This document shows positions 8,619 to 17,521 of a stretch of DNA of 64,000 nt, piece by piece. The position numbers and the translations under genes were made by a program. Under the pieces are notes generated by a model. That model saw only the letters and a program-made list of their open reading frames with translations. It had not been told where the DNA came from and ran no database searches. The DNA is from Collinsella sp. (lineage in GTDB: Bacteria; Actinomycetota; Coriobacteriia; Coriobacteriales; Coriobacteriaceae): NCBI GenBank assembly GCA_019414045.1, contig DXMW01000013.1:48735-112734 (forward strand). The letters run 5' to 3'. Position 1 is the stretch's first letter; each line of letters starts with the position of its first letter.

Positions 8619-10715
8619 TTACTTTTTGCGGGCAAGCTCACCGATGTTGGCGATGCCGGAGAAAACGGCCTCGAAGCGGTTGAGCAGCTTAAGGCGATTA
8701 TCGCGAAGCTGCTCGTCCTTGTCCATGACCATGACCTCATCGAAGAAACGGTCGATGGGCGCACGCAGGGCGGCGAGGGCGGCAAATGCGGCCGGGTAGT
8801 CCTCGGCAGCAAGGGCGGCATCGACGGCAGTCTGAGCGGCCTCGGAGGCGTCGGCAAGCGCAAGCTCAACCTCGCCCATCAGGGCGCGGTCGTACTCCGC
8901 ACCCAGCTCGGGCTTGGAGATATGCGCGGCGCGGGCATAGGCGGTCGCCAGGTTGTCGAACGTCTCAGCGTCGTTCTTGCGGGCCTCGTCGAGGGCGGCG
9001 CAGCGGGCGAAGAAGACGGACGGGGCGATAATGTGCACCGCGGAGACGGCGGCGACGGTATCGGCCGGGATCTTTTCGTCGCGGGCCATGCTCACCAGGC
9101 GGCCATGGAAGAAGTCACGAACCTGCTGGGCGACCTCGGCGGCGTCGAACTCAATGCCCTGCTCGCTATAGAGCTCGAGCGCAAAGTCGATGAGCGACGT
9201 AGGATCGATCGACAGACGGTCGCGCAGGATGTTGATGATACCGATAGCGGCACGACGCAGCGCGTAGGGATCGGAGGAGCCAGTCGGGGGCTCGCCGATG
9301 GCAAAGATACCGGCGATGGTATCGAGCTTGTCAGCGCAGGCCACGATGCAGCCAGCGGTGCCCTCTGGCAGCTCGTCGCCGGCAAAGCGGGGACGATAAT
9401 GATCGCGAATGGCGTGGGCAACCTCGTCGTTCTCCCCCATCGCGGTCGCGTAATAACCGCCCATCACGCCCTGCTGGCTCGTGAACTCGACGACGGCGTT
9501 GGACACCAGGTCTGCCTTGCACAGGTGCGCGGCGCGAGCAGCGTCGGCGGCAAGATGGGCGCCCAGGTGAGCCTCGCGGGCGATGGCGAGCGCGAGCTGC
9601 TCGATGCGCTCGGACTTGGCGAGCACGCTGCCGAGCTTCTCCTGGAAAGCGACCTTGGACAGGCGCTCACGGAACTCGTCGAGGGAGATCTTCAGGTCCT
9701 CCTCGTAGAAGAACTTAGCGTCGTCCAGACGGGCGCGCACGACGCGCTCGTTACCGTCGATCACGCGCTCGGCGTTCTCGGGCTTGCTGTTGGAGACGAC
9801 CACGAACTCACGCGTAAGCTTGCCCTCGCCGTCATAGATCGGGAAGTAGCGCTGGTTGGTGAGCATGGACTCGCAGATGATCTCGTGCGGGACCTTGAGG
9901 AACTCCTCGTCGAAGGTACCGACGAGCACCGTCGGCCACTCGCAGAGGTTAATGACCTCCTCAAAGACCTTCTTGGGCGTGTCGACATGGCAGCCGGGGC
10001 GAGCGGCCTCGACCTCGGCGATACCGGCAAGGATGGCCTCACGACGACGCTCGGCAGAAAGCACGCCGGCGTCCTCGAGCACCTGCTCGTAGACGGCGGG
10101 GCTAGCGACAACATGGTCACCGGGGCCAAGCACGCGATGGCCACGCGTGGTGTTGCCGCTCGTCACGTCGGCAAACGACACAGGCACAATATCCTCGCCC
10201 AGAAGGCAGCAAATCCAGCGGACCGGACGCACGAACGTCGCGTGCTCGTGCCCCCAGCGCTGGCTGCGGTAGTTGGGCCACTGCAGGCCGGCGATAGTCT
10301 TCTCGCACAGGGCCGTCAGGATCGGGGTAGCCGGTGCGGAGGGAATGTTCTTCTCGGCGAACACATACTCGCGGCCGTCGGTGTCCTCACGACGGACCAA
10401 GTCCTCGGCAGCCACACCGAACTTACGGGCGAAGCCCTGGGCGGCCTTGGTGGCGTTGCCGTCGGCATCAAAGGCAATGTTTGCCGCGGGGCCGCGCTTG
10501 ACCTCGTGAACCTCATCGGTCGCAGTGGCGACGTTGGCCACGAGCGCAGCCAGACGACGCGGACTCGAGATCACGCGGACCTCGCCATGGGCCAGACCGG
10601 CCTCGTCGAGGCCCTTGGCGATCATGGTGCCAAGCTGCTTGACAGCATTGTTCAGCGGTGCGGAGGGCATTTCCTCCGTACCGATCTCAAACAGGAAATC
10701 CTTAGCGTCTGCCAT
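8619..10715 (-). CDS. glyS: Glycyl-tRNA synthetase beta subunit
   Basis: 698 residues. It is the tRNA-binding subunit of the alpha2-beta2 bacterial GlyRS. The N-terminus FLFEIGTEEMPSAPL is diagnostic, followed by RRLAALV and KRGPAANIAFD. The HD-like region has LSKVAFQEKLGSVLAKSERIE and ADLVSNAVVEFTSQQGVMGGYYA, then YALRRAAIGIINIL, and a C-terminal anticodon-binding helical domain ends the protein. It starts three bases after glyQ stops, so the two subunits are translated together. Confidence 0.97.
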   Translation of the reverse strand: MADAKDFLFEIGTEEMPSAPLNNAVKQLGTMIAKGLDEAGLAHGEVRVISSPRRLAALVANVATATDEVHEVKRGPAANIAFDADGNATKAAQGFARKFGVAAEDLVRREDTDGREYVFAEKNIPSAPATPILTALCEKTIAGLQWPNYRSQRWGHEHATFVRPVRWICCLLGEDIVPVSFADVTSGNTTRGHRVLGPGDHVVASPAVYEQVLEDAGVLSAERRREAILAGIAEVEAARPGCHVDTPKKVFEEVINLCEWPTVLVGTFDEEFLKVPHEIICESMLTNQRYFPIYDGEGKLTREFVVVSNSKPENAERVIDGNERVVRARLDDAKFFYEEDLKISLDEFRERLSKVAFQEKLGSVLAKSERIEQLALAIAREAHLGAHLAADAARAAHLCKADLVSNAVVEFTSQQGVMGGYYATAMGENDEVAHAIRDHYRPRFAGDELPEGTAGCIVACADKLDTIAGIFAIGEPPTGSSDPYALRRAAIGIINILRDRLSIDPTSLIDFALELYSEQGIEFDAAEVAQQVRDFFHGRLVSMARDEKIPADTVAAVSAVHIIAPSVFFARCAALDEARKNDAETFDNLATAYARAAHISKPELGAEYDRALMGEVELALADASEAAQTAVDAALAAEDYPAAFAALAALRAPIDRFFDEVMVMDKDEQLRDNRLKLLNRFEAVFSGIANIGELARKK

Positions 10716-10718
10716 GGC

Positions 10719-11630
10719 TTACGCCACCTCGCCTTCCTGGTCGGCATTCTCGTTGACTCCGGCGACCTCGGCCATGTAGGCCTCGCAGCACGCCTTGGCG
10801 ACGGCGCGGACGCGCAGGATGTAGTTGGCACGCTCGACCGCGGACAGGGCGCCACGGGCATCGAGCAGGTTGAAGGCATGGCTGCACTTCATGACGCAGT
10901 CGTACGCCGGCAGCGGCAGTTTGCGCTCCAGGCAGGAATGGCACTCGGCCTCGTAGTCGTCAAACTTCTGACGCATCATCTCGACGTTGGCGACCTCAAA
11001 GTTATAGGCACTGAACTCGCGCTCGTTCTCGAGGAACACGTCGCCGTAGGTCATGGGCGTGCCATCGGGCAGGTAGCTCCACACCAGATCGTAGACCGAG
11101 TTGACGCCCTGGGCGTACATGGCGATACGCTCCAGGCCATAGGTAATCTCGACGGGCACGGGGTCGACCTCGATACCGCCCACCTGCTGGAAGTACGTAA
11201 ACTGCGTGACCTCCATGCCGTTGAGCCAGACCTCCCAGCCAAGGCCCCAGGCGCCCAGGGTCGGGCTCTCCCAGTCGTCCTCGACAAAGCGGACGTCATG
11301 GTCGTTGGGGTCCAGGCCAATGGCGGCCAGCGAACCCAGGTAGAGCTCCTGGGCGTTGACCGGCGACGGCTTGATGAGCACCTGGAACTGATAGTAGTGC
11401 TGCATGCGGTTAGGGTTCTCGCCGTAGCGGCCGTCGGCGGGACGGCGGCAAGGCTGCGCATAGCAGGTGCGCCACTCGGCGGGACCGAGCGAGCGCAGCG
11501 TGGTCGCGGTATGGAAGGTACCGGCACCGACCTCGGAGTCATAGGGCTGCATAATGACGCAGCCCTGCTCGCCCCAGTACTGCTGGAGGCGCAGGATGAT
11601 GTCTTGGAAGGAAAGCGATGAAGCGTTCAT
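10719..11630 (-). CDS. glyQ: Glycyl-tRNA synthetase alpha subunit
   Basis: 303 residues, the catalytic class II subunit that forms glycyl-adenylate. Family blocks include LSFQDIILRLQQYWGEQGCVIMQPYD at the N-terminus, EVGAGTFHTATTLRSLGP, and CYAQPCRRPADGRYGENPNR. GWEVWLNGMEVTQFTYFQQVGG follows. The start at 11630 is preceded by GAGGGGATATTAGAGGC. The 59-base gap to lepB shows a possible TATAGT -10 but no T-box leader, so regulation by uncharged tRNA-Gly is not supported. Confidence 0.97.
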   Translation of the reverse strand: MNASSLSFQDIILRLQQYWGEQGCVIMQPYDSEVGAGTFHTATTLRSLGPAEWRTCYAQPCRRPADGRYGENPNRMQHYYQFQVLIKPSPVNAQELYLGSLAAIGLDPNDHDVRFVEDDWESPTLGAWGLGWEVWLNGMEVTQFTYFQQVGGIEVDPVPVEITYGLERIAMYAQGVNSVYDLVWSYLPDGTPMTYGDVFLENEREFSAYNFEVANVEMMRQKFDDYEAECHSCLERKLPLPAYDCVMKCSHAFNLLDARGALSAVERANYILRVRAVAKACCEAYMAEVAGVNENADQEGEVA

Positions 11631-11689
11631 GCCTCTAATATCCCCTCGTCGAAACGATTACACGGTTAGGTACTGTACTATAGCGGTTT

Positions 11690-12253
11690 TTAGTCGATAG
11701 CGCCGATGCGGTTGAGCGGCCAGTAGCGCACAAGCGCCACAGCGATCAAATCAGAGCGATCGACGGGACCAAAGTAGCGCGAGTCGGCAGAGTTTTCGCG
11801 GTTGTCGCCCATCACCCACACGCACCCGTCGGGAACGGTGTAGGGATAACTCACCTGGGCGCCAGGCGCTTGGACCGAAAGCGGCCAGCTCATGCCCGTC
11901 GTATAGTCCTCGTCGAGCGCCTGGCCGTCAACGACGACCTTGCCGTCCTGAAGGTCGACCGTCTGGCCGGCCGTGGCGATGACGCGCTTTACCAGCACGT
12001 CATGCTCGGATGTGGCATCGGGGTTGTGAAACACCACGATATCACCCTGTTTGACGGGCTGACCGAGCTCGAGGCTCACCTTTTGTGCCAGGATCTGGTC
12101 GCCAATCTCGATCGTGTCCTCCATGGAGCCGGTGGGTACCACAAAGGGCTCGACCACAAAGGTGCGGATCAGGAAGGTGGCCACGAGCGCGATCGCGATG
12201 ACCGCGACCCACTCAAAAGCGCCCCTCAACGCGGAATGCTGCGATGGAACCAT
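11690..12253 (-). CDS. lepB: Signal peptidase I
   Basis: 187 residues. This membrane protease removes Sec signal peptides. One N-terminal transmembrane helix (about residues 14-34) precedes the catalytic serine in PTGSMEDT (Ser43). The general base Lys is in VLVKRVIA (Lys89), and the family box GDNRENSADSRYFGPV is near the C-terminus. I chose the ATG at 12253 because GAGGAG lies five bases upstream; a GTG at 12259 would overlap that site. It is the last gene of the rpsP-khpA-rimM-trmD-lepB unit, starting two bases after trmD ends. Confidence 0.96.
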   Translation of the reverse strand: MVPSQHSALRGAFEWVAVIAIALVATFLIRTFVVEPFVVPTGSMEDTIEIGDQILAQKVSLELGQPVKQGDIVVFHNPDATSEHDVLVKRVIATAGQTVDLQDGKVVVDGQALDEDYTTGMSWPLSVQAPGAQVSYPYTVPDGCVWVMGDNRENSADSRYFGPVDRSDLIAVALVRYWPLNRIGAID

Positions 12254-12255
12254 TC

Positions 12256-13014
12256 TCACTCCTCGCTCTGCGAATACGAAGCGTCCAGAATCTCCTGCGC
12301 GTATGCGCGCTCCTGGGGCGTAAGCCGTGCCGTCTCGATCAGGTCGGGACGCCAGCGGCAGGTGCGCTCGATGGCATTCTTACGGCGCCAGGCGTCAACC
12401 TTGGCATGGTCACCGCTCACGAGCACCGGCGGCACGCCCTCGCCGTTGAATTCAGCAGGGCGAGTGTACTGCGCATACTCGAGCAGGCCTCCGTCCTCGG
12501 CGGTCGAGAACGACTCGTCCACGTTGCTCATCTCGTCACCAAGGGCGCCGGGAATCAGGCGTACGACGGCATCGGCAACGACCATAGCGGGAAGCTCGCC
12601 GCCCGTGAGCACGTAATCGCCGATCGACAGGCGCTCGTCGGCATACGCATAGGCACGCTCGTCGACACCTTCGTAACGGCTGCACACAAACACCAGGCGC
12701 TCGCTTTTGAGCAGGCGCTCGGCCACATGCTGCGTAAAAGGCTCGCCGCACGGGGTGAAGAACACCACCGTCGGCTTGGGGCCCTCCGCGCTAATGGCCT
12801 CGATGGCCTCGGCGATAGGCTCGACCTTCATGAGCATGCCCTGCCCGCCGCCGTACGGCTCGTCATCGACGGTACGATGGCGGTCGTGCGTCCAGTCGCG
12901 CAGGTTATACGCCTTAAAATCAAAAAGGCCGGCCTTGCGGGCGCGGCCCAAAATCGATGTGGACATGACGGGCTCAAACATCTCGGGAAAGACCGAAAGG
13001 GTCTCAATCAGCAT
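12256..13014 (-). CDS. trmD: tRNA (guanine-N1)-methyltransferase TrmD
   Basis: 252 residues. It makes m1G37 in tRNAs, preventing frameshifting. It starts MLIETLSVFPEMFEPVMSTSILGRA and has RTVDDEPYGGGQGMLMKVEPI. The SPOUT trefoil-knot region is FVCSRYEGVDERAYAYADERLSIGDYVLTGGE. The ATG at 13014 has GGGAGG upstream. It sits between rimM and lepB; rplS, often its neighbour, is elsewhere in this window. Confidence 0.97.
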   Translation of the reverse strand: MLIETLSVFPEMFEPVMSTSILGRARKAGLFDFKAYNLRDWTHDRHRTVDDEPYGGGQGMLMKVEPIAEAIEAISAEGPKPTVVFFTPCGEPFTQHVAERLLKSERLVFVCSRYEGVDERAYAYADERLSIGDYVLTGGELPAMVVADAVVRLIPGALGDEMSNVDESFSTAEDGGLLEYAQYTRPAEFNGEGVPPVLVSGDHAKVDAWRRKNAIERTCRWRPDLIETARLTPQERAYAQEILDASYSQSEE

Positions 13015-13024
13015 GTTGTCCTCC

Positions 13025-13546
13025 CTACTTGTCCATATCGATCAGGCCGTCCATAACGTGGACGGAAATTGTTCCTGTGTCGGGAAGATCGAGCACAACC
13101 TGCTCGATCACGGGAATCAGTACCTCGCCGTACCGATCGCCCTCGACAACCCAAACATCGTTAGCGGGCGTCGACATGATCTCGACGATCGTACCGAGTG
13201 AACCGAAGCGCTCGTCGACCACCTCGCGACCCATCAGGTCGGAATAGGCGGCGTCGAGTGAATCGAGCTCATAATCGTCACGATTTGCCAACACATAGCA
13301 TCCCGTGATGCCCTCGGCGGCCGTCAAGTCGTCAATGCCCTCAAACGAGACCAGATCGCCATCGCCCGTATCGGTGACGGACACGACCGTGCAAAAGCGG
13401 TCGCGCTTGAGCGCCGGCGGCGTCAGGGCGACGCGCATACCCGGCTCTAATACAGAAGGAAGCCCCCGCAGCGGCTGCGCGAGGACCTCCCCCTTCCTTC
13501 CGTGCGGCTTGACCACACGGGCGATGTTTTTGTACTGGGACCTCAA
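13025..13546 (-). CDS. rimM: 16S rRNA processing protein RimM
   Basis: 173 residues. It assists 30S subunit maturation by binding S19. The N-terminal RimM barrel begins NIARVVKPHGRKGEVLAQPL. The C-terminal PRC-barrel holds LMGREVVDERFGSLGTIVEI and EVLIPVIEQVVLDLP. The start is a TTG at 13546, five bases beyond the khpA stop; no better start is visible, and the Shine-Dalgarno is weak, suggesting translational coupling to khpA. Confidence 0.93.
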   Translation of the reverse strand: MRSQYKNIARVVKPHGRKGEVLAQPLRGLPSVLEPGMRVALTPPALKRDRFCTVVSVTDTGDGDLVSFEGIDDLTAAEGITGCYVLANRDDYELDSLDAAYSDLMGREVVDERFGSLGTIVEIMSTPANDVWVVEGDRYGEVLIPVIEQVVLDLPDTGTISVHVMDGLIDMDK

Positions 13547-13550
13547 GGTC

Positions 13551-13835
13551 CTAGCCCAGAACCTCTACCTCGACAGCAGTGTCGAGGCGAGCGGCCAGTG
13601 CACGGGCGAGCGTGCGAATGGCCTTGATGGTACGGCCACGACGGCCGATGACCTTAGCGACGTCATCCTCGGCGACCGAAACCTCGATCGTAGAGGCGTC
13701 GTCACCATCGATGACCTCAAGGCTCACGGAATCCGGGTCGTCGACGATCTGAACAACGAGATATTCGACGAGATCGGCGATGCGATCTGAGAGCATTGCC
13801 TCACCCTCGAGCTGTGCAGCGTCAACCTCAGGCAC
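13551..13835 (-). CDS. khpA: KH-domain RNA-binding protein KhpA
   Basis: 94 residues. Small KH protein of the YlqC/KhpA family, which pairs with KhpB (Jag) to bind RNA in Gram-positives. The KH signature is VAKVIGRRGRTIKAIRTL, with the GRRG loop. An acidic N-terminal stretch of about 12 residues precedes the usual start, so Met14 is an alternative initiation codon. The canonical placement between rpsP and rimM supports the call. Confidence 0.93.
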   Translation of the reverse strand: MPEVDAAQLEGEAMLSDRIADLVEYLVVQIVDDPDSVSLEVIDGDDASTIEVSVAEDDVAKVIGRRGRTIKAIRTLARALAARLDTAVEVEVLG

Positions 13836-13838
13836 GAT

Positions 13839-14180
13839 TTACTCCTCGGCGCCCTCAGCGGCCTCAGCGGCAGCCTTAGCGGCCTCGGCCTCTTTGGCGA
13901 GCTGCTTCTTGGACTTCTTGACGACGGTCTCGGTCTTCTCGCCCTCGTTGGCGGCCTTGACCAGAGCGGCGACGGCGTCGGTGAGCTGAGCGCCCTTGGA
14001 CTGCCAGTCGGCGATCTTCTCGAGGTCGAGGTTGATGGTCTTGGGGGCGGTCATCGGGTTGTAGCGGCCAACCTCCTCGATGATACGACCGTCACGCGGG
14101 GCGCGGGAATCGGCGACGACGACACGGTAGTACGGACGCTTCTTAGCGCCGTGACGAGCAAGGCGAATCTTGACTGCCAA
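13839..14180 (-). CDS. rpsP: 30S ribosomal protein S16
   Basis: 113 residues. The core (AVKIRLARHGAKKRPYYRVVVADSR, then DGRIIEEVGRYNPM) is S16. A C-terminal extension of about 25 residues, very rich in Ala, Glu and Lys, goes beyond the usual 80-90 residue core, as in several Actinobacteria. The start is a TTG at 14180 behind GGAGGAG; the frame stays open further up but has no ribosome-binding site there. First gene of the rpsP-lepB operon, driven by the promoter at 14310-14337. Confidence 0.95.
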   Translation of the reverse strand: MAVKIRLARHGAKKRPYYRVVVADSRAPRDGRIIEEVGRYNPMTAPKTINLDLEKIADWQSKGAQLTDAVAALVKAANEGEKTETVVKKSKKQLAKEAEAAKAAAEAAEGAEE

Positions 14181-14309
14181 AGGAAACTCCTCCAACCAAG
14201 CAGCTTTAGGCTGCAACTACAAACAAACAGTTGAACATAATACGCCATCGACGCGGGCAGGTGAAGTCCGTGAGACCAACTTCTTCGGTGTAGTCGAGGG
14301 CAAATCCAT

Positions 14310-14337
14310 ATCTTAGACAAGAATTCGGGATTTGCAA
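14310..14337 (-). promoter_or_regulatory. Promoter of the rpsP operon
   Basis: Minus strand TTGCAA (14337-14332), 16-base spacer, TAAGAT (14315-14310). It leaves a leader of about 120 bases before the rpsP TTG start. The -10 is imperfect. Confidence 0.45.
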
Positions 14338-14369
14338 GCACATACACGCACCCCACATGAGCTGCGCGG

Positions 14370-14406
14370 TATACTCATGACATGGAAAGACGCGAACATA
14401 CATACG
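14370..14406 (+). promoter_or_regulatory. dinB -10 element and degenerate LexA-like site
   Basis: TATACT at 14370-14375 places transcription start near 14382. Just downstream, 14393-14406 reads CGAACATACATACG, one intact CGAAC half of a Gram-positive LexA box with a decayed second half. dinB is a classical SOS gene, which makes the site plausible, but the second half is poor. Confidence 0.35.
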
Positions 14407-14420
14407 GTTATGAGGATGCC

Positions 14421-15635
14421 ATGGGCGTCACGCCGCCTCCCTGGACGGGTCCGGCAGTGGGCCTGATGGACCTCGATGCGTTTTTTGCGAGCGTGGAAAT
14501 GCTCGATCATCCCGAATGGCGCGGAAAGCCGCTCATCGTGGGCGGAGACGCCGATTCGCGTGGCGTCGTGTCCACGTGTTCGTATGAGGCACGTCGCTTT
14601 GGCGTGCACTCTGCCATGGCCTCGGCCGAGGCGCGGCGCTTGTGCCCGCAAGCCATTTGGACGCACGGGCACTTTGATCGCTACCGCGAGGTGAGCGCGC
14701 AGGTCATGGCGATTCTCGCCGACGAGACCCCGCGCGTTGAGCGCGTATCCATCGACGAAGCCTTTATCGATATCACACCGGGTCGCTTTGCGCCCGAAGA
14801 CCCACTGCTGGTTGCGCGGCGTATAAGCGACCGCGTGGCAGCGCTGGGAGTGACGTGCTCCATCGGCGTGGGCTGCAACAAGACGGTTGCAAAGATCGCA
14901 AGCGAGCGGGATAAGCCGTTTGGGCTGACCATCGTGCGCCCCGGAACCGAGCAGCGCTTTTTGGCCGCGCTGCCGGTGTCTGCCATGAGCGGCATCGGAC
15001 GCTCAGCCGAGGAGCGACTGCGCCGCATGCGCATCTACACCCTCGGCGAGCTATCACGTGCACCGGAATCCACCTTGGCCTCTATTTTTGGCGTCAACGG
15101 CGAACGCATGCGCCAGCGTGCGCTGGGACTCGAGGTTTCCGAAGTCACGAGTCTGGACGAGGAACGCGAGGTTAAATCGGTGAGCAATGAGCGCACCTTT
15201 GCGAAAGATTTGACTGAGCGTGGGGACATCGAAGCGGCGATTGCGCTGTTGGGAGAGTCAGTGGGACGCCGTCTGCGCCGTCAGGGACTAACGGGCGCCA
15301 CGGTGACGCTCAAGCTTAAGTATTCGTATGGCAGCGGGCGTACGGCACAGCGTCGACTTCCACACCCCACCGATGACGAGAATATCTTTGTTGCCGTGGC
15401 GCTCGAGCTGCTCGACAATATCTGGCAAGAAGGCATGCACGTGCGTCTGGCAGGTATCGGAATGAGCGACTTCAACCACCAAGGCGGTATCCAAACCGAC
15501 CTGTTCTGCGAAGTCGATGGCCGCGGGGCCCAATCCAGCGACCGACGCGACCTCTCCGTCGCCATCGACGCCGTCCGAGACAAATTCGGCGACACCGCCC
15601 TATCCTTCGGCCGCCAATCCCGCTTCAACGATTAA
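14421..15635 (+). CDS. dinB: DNA polymerase IV (Y-family translesion polymerase)
   Basis: 404 residues from the ATG at 14421. The palm motif GLMDLDAFFASVE binds metal, with RVSIDEAFIDIT giving the second catalytic acidic residues. CSIGVGCNKTVAKIASERDKP and the helix-hairpin-helix region MSGIGRSAEERLRRM follow, then the little-finger domain. An in-frame ATG at 14382 would add 13 residues, but it coincides with the predicted transcript start. GAGG five bases before 14421 supports the shorter form. It stands alone on the plus strand among minus-strand operons, consistent with independent (SOS-type) control. Confidence 0.95.
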   Translation: MGVTPPPWTGPAVGLMDLDAFFASVEMLDHPEWRGKPLIVGGDADSRGVVSTCSYEARRFGVHSAMASAEARRLCPQAIWTHGHFDRYREVSAQVMAILADETPRVERVSIDEAFIDITPGRFAPEDPLLVARRISDRVAALGVTCSIGVGCNKTVAKIASERDKPFGLTIVRPGTEQRFLAALPVSAMSGIGRSAEERLRRMRIYTLGELSRAPESTLASIFGVNGERMRQRALGLEVSEVTSLDEEREVKSVSNERTFAKDLTERGDIEAAIALLGESVGRRLRRQGLTGATVTLKLKYSYGSGRTAQRRLPHPTDDENIFVAVALELLDNIWQEGMHVRLAGIGMSDFNHQGGIQTDLFCEVDGRGAQSSDRRDLSVAIDAVRDKFGDTALSFGRQSRFND

Positions 15636-15647
15636 CCGCCTTTAGGC

Positions 15648-15691
15648 AAAAAAGAAAGCCGGGCAGGTGCGGAAAACCGCAACTGCCCGGC
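15648..15691 (-). terminator. Intrinsic terminator after rsfS
   Basis: Long stem with arms GCCGGGCAG-TGCGG and CCGCA-CTGCCCGGC around an AAAA/TTTT loop. On the minus strand it is followed by TTTCTTTTTTGCC. It lies between the convergent dinB and rsfS stops; on the plus strand it lacks a U-tract, so it mainly serves the rplU-rsfS operon. Confidence 0.9.
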
Positions 15692-15735
15692 GAAATGCGC
15701 GAAGCTAGCTAAAAAGCCCCGTATCAAATGAGCTA

Positions 15736-16191
15736 CTAGAGGAGATTGAGGGGGAGCTGGGGGGCGTCACCCCAGAGCTTTTCTAGGCGGTAGAAGTCGC
15801 GGGCTTCGGGAGTGAAGACGTGGACGACAACCGAGCCGTAGTCCATGAGCATCCAGGTCTTCTGCTCGCGGCCCTCGATGGAGAACGGATGCTCGCCGCA
15901 AGCCTCGGCGACCTTCTCCTCGATCTCGTCGACGATCGAATCGACCTGGCGGTTGTTGGTACCGGTGGCAAGCACAAAGTAGTCGCACACGTCGGAAAGC
16001 TCGGTCAGGTCGAGCACCTGCACGTCGTCGCCCTTCTTGTCGTAGGCGGCCTGCGCGGCGGCGCGGGCGACATCCTCGGCGGCGACACCGCTCGCGGACA
16101 GCGAGGCGGCGGTGCGGTCGGACGTGGCAACGAAACTCTTGTGCTCCACACCTTCAAGAATCTGCTCGTCAGTCATGGTCTCGTCGGCCAT
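15736..16191 (-). CDS. rsfS: Ribosome silencing factor RsfS
   Basis: 151 residues. It binds L14 and blocks subunit joining when nutrients are scarce. The Oligomerization-domain core is KKGDDVQVLDLTELSDVCDYFVLATGTN, NRQVDSIVDEIEEKV and MLMDYGSVVVHVFTPEARDFYRLEKLWGDA. About 45 residues of Ala- and acid-rich N-terminal extension precede it. The ATG at 16191 has AAGAGG at six bases; a GTG at 16212 is less well placed. Last gene of rplU-rpmA-obg-nadD-yqeK-rsfS. Confidence 0.94.
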   Translation of the reverse strand: MADETMTDEQILEGVEHKSFVATSDRTAASLSASGVAAEDVARAAAQAAYDKKGDDVQVLDLTELSDVCDYFVLATGTNNRQVDSIVDEIEEKVAEACGEHPFSIEGREQKTWMLMDYGSVVVHVFTPEARDFYRLEKLWGDAPQLPLNLL

Positions 16192-16219
16192 GGAATACCT
16201 CTTTCTAGACACACCCGAG

Positions 16220-16828
16220 CTAGCGCAGCTGGGCGTAATGGTTGTAAATCGTAATAGCCGTGGGATAAAGATAGCGCCCGGACTGGATCACATAGACCAG
16301 ACCCTGCGCAAAACAGGAGAAGAACAACTCGTCAAGCGTCGACTCCCCCACCATCTTGCGCAGCGCGTGGGCATAATCACCATGGCGGTTGGGTTCGATG
16401 GCATCGGCCACAAAGACCACCATATCGAGCGGCGTCATGTCGCAGTCACCCACGGTGTGACGGTCGACAGCCTGGAAAACGGCCGGCGACAGTTCGGGAA
16501 AAAGCTGCGGAAGTTCATAGGCGGCAACAGGGCCATGCAAAAGCGGCGTCGCGGCGGAAGGAGAGCCGGCAATCTTAATGCCGTAATGCAGAGCGCGCGT
16601 GACCAGCTCGTCGTCGGAGAGCACTTTGTCCCAGTCATGGATCAGGCCGGCGGCAGCGGCATCAAAGCGGTCAACGCCGTAGACCTCGGCCAGATGAAGT
16701 GCGGTCTCGGCAACACCCAGCGAATGCACATAGCGCTTGCGCTTATCCTTCATGCGAACATCGAGCAGCTCTTGAATGCGCTTGAGCAGCGCGCGCTCAT
16801 CGCCCTCAAACTGATCCTCTACCGACAA
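16220..16828 (-). CDS. yqeK: YqeK-type HD-domain hydrolase
   Basis: 202 residues. HD-superfamily protein of the YqeK family, characterised members of which split diadenosine tetraphosphate symmetrically. The metal ligands are visible in RYVHSLGVAETA, the HD pair in GLIHDWDK, and DRHTVGD, with MVVFVADAIEPNR further on. The start is a TTG at 16828 with GGGGG six bases upstream; the nearby ATG is out of frame. The nadD-yqeK-rsfS order is conserved in Gram-positives. Confidence 0.92.
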   Translation of the reverse strand: MSVEDQFEGDERALLKRIQELLDVRMKDKRKRYVHSLGVAETALHLAEVYGVDRFDAAAAGLIHDWDKVLSDDELVTRALHYGIKIAGSPSAATPLLHGPVAAYELPQLFPELSPAVFQAVDRHTVGDCDMTPLDMVVFVADAIEPNRHGDYAHALRKMVGESTLDELFFSCFAQGLVYVIQSGRYLYPTAITIYNHYAQLR

Positions 16829-16840
16829 CGTAGACCCCCA

Positions 16841-17518
16841 TCACTCAAAATCTTCTTGGCCCAAATCGGCATATAGCCTGCGTTTGCGAATGTAGCCGAG
16901 CACGGACTCGCTCGTAAGATAGCGCACGCTCATACCGCGGGCAACACGCTTGCGAATGTTCGTCGAGCTGATCGCCAGCGCCGGAATCTGAATATAGCGC
17001 ACGTCGAACGGCAGCCCCGACTCTTTGATTCGGGCACGCGCCGTATCGATATCAAAGCCCGGTCGCGTCGCCGCAATAAAGGTAGCAAGCTCAGCGATTC
17101 GTTCGGCATCATGCCAAGTCACAATATCGATAATCGCGTCGGCGCCCGTAATAAAGTAGAGTTTTACCTGCGACGGGTAAAAGTCGCGAAGGGCATGAAG
17201 CGTATCGGCCGTATAGGTTACACCCGGACGGTCGATCTCGAACCGGCTCGCCAAAAAGGCCGGGTTCGCGGCGGTGGCGAGGACCGTCATGGCATAACGG
17301 TCCTCGGCAGGCGTCACCGGCTTGTCAAGCTTAAAGGCAGGAGAGCCCGCCGGCATAAAGAGCACAGCGTCCAAGTCGAGCGACTCGCGCGCCTGCTCAG
17401 CGGTCACCAGGTGCCCGTAATGGATGGGATCAAAGGTGCCACCCATAATGCCGAGCCTAAACTCCTGCCCGTCCTCTAGAGGAAGCTCGGGCAGACCGAT
17501 TCCACCGCGCAGCGACAT
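16841..17518 (-). CDS. nadD: Nicotinate-nucleotide adenylyltransferase
   Basis: 225 residues. It adenylylates nicotinate mononucleotide to deamido-NAD in NAD synthesis. The nucleotidyltransferase motif GIMGGTFDPIHYGHL is at residues 23-37. FITGADAIIDIVTWHD and ALAISSTNIRKRVARG (the ISSTxxR motif) complete the active site. An N-terminal extension of about 20 residues is present. It starts three bases after obg stops. Confidence 0.96.
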   Translation of the reverse strand: MSLRGGIGLPELPLEDGQEFRLGIMGGTFDPIHYGHLVTAEQARESLDLDAVLFMPAGSPAFKLDKPVTPAEDRYAMTVLATAANPAFLASRFEIDRPGVTYTADTLHALRDFYPSQVKLYFITGADAIIDIVTWHDAERIAELATFIAATRPGFDIDTARARIKESGLPFDVRYIQIPALAISSTNIRKRVARGMSVRYLTSESVLGYIRKRRLYADLGQEDFE

Positions 17519-17521
17519 GGC

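Noticed and set aside
8367..11621. A 1084-codon plus-strand open frame opposite glyQ and glyS
   Set aside because: Same reason: mirror frame of glyQ, glyS and the PPDK regulator, no motif and no ribosome-binding site.
11631..11689. A T-box riboswitch ahead of glyQ
   Set aside because: The gap to lepB is only 59 bases, too short for a T-box, and no specifier loop or terminator/antiterminator pair is seen.
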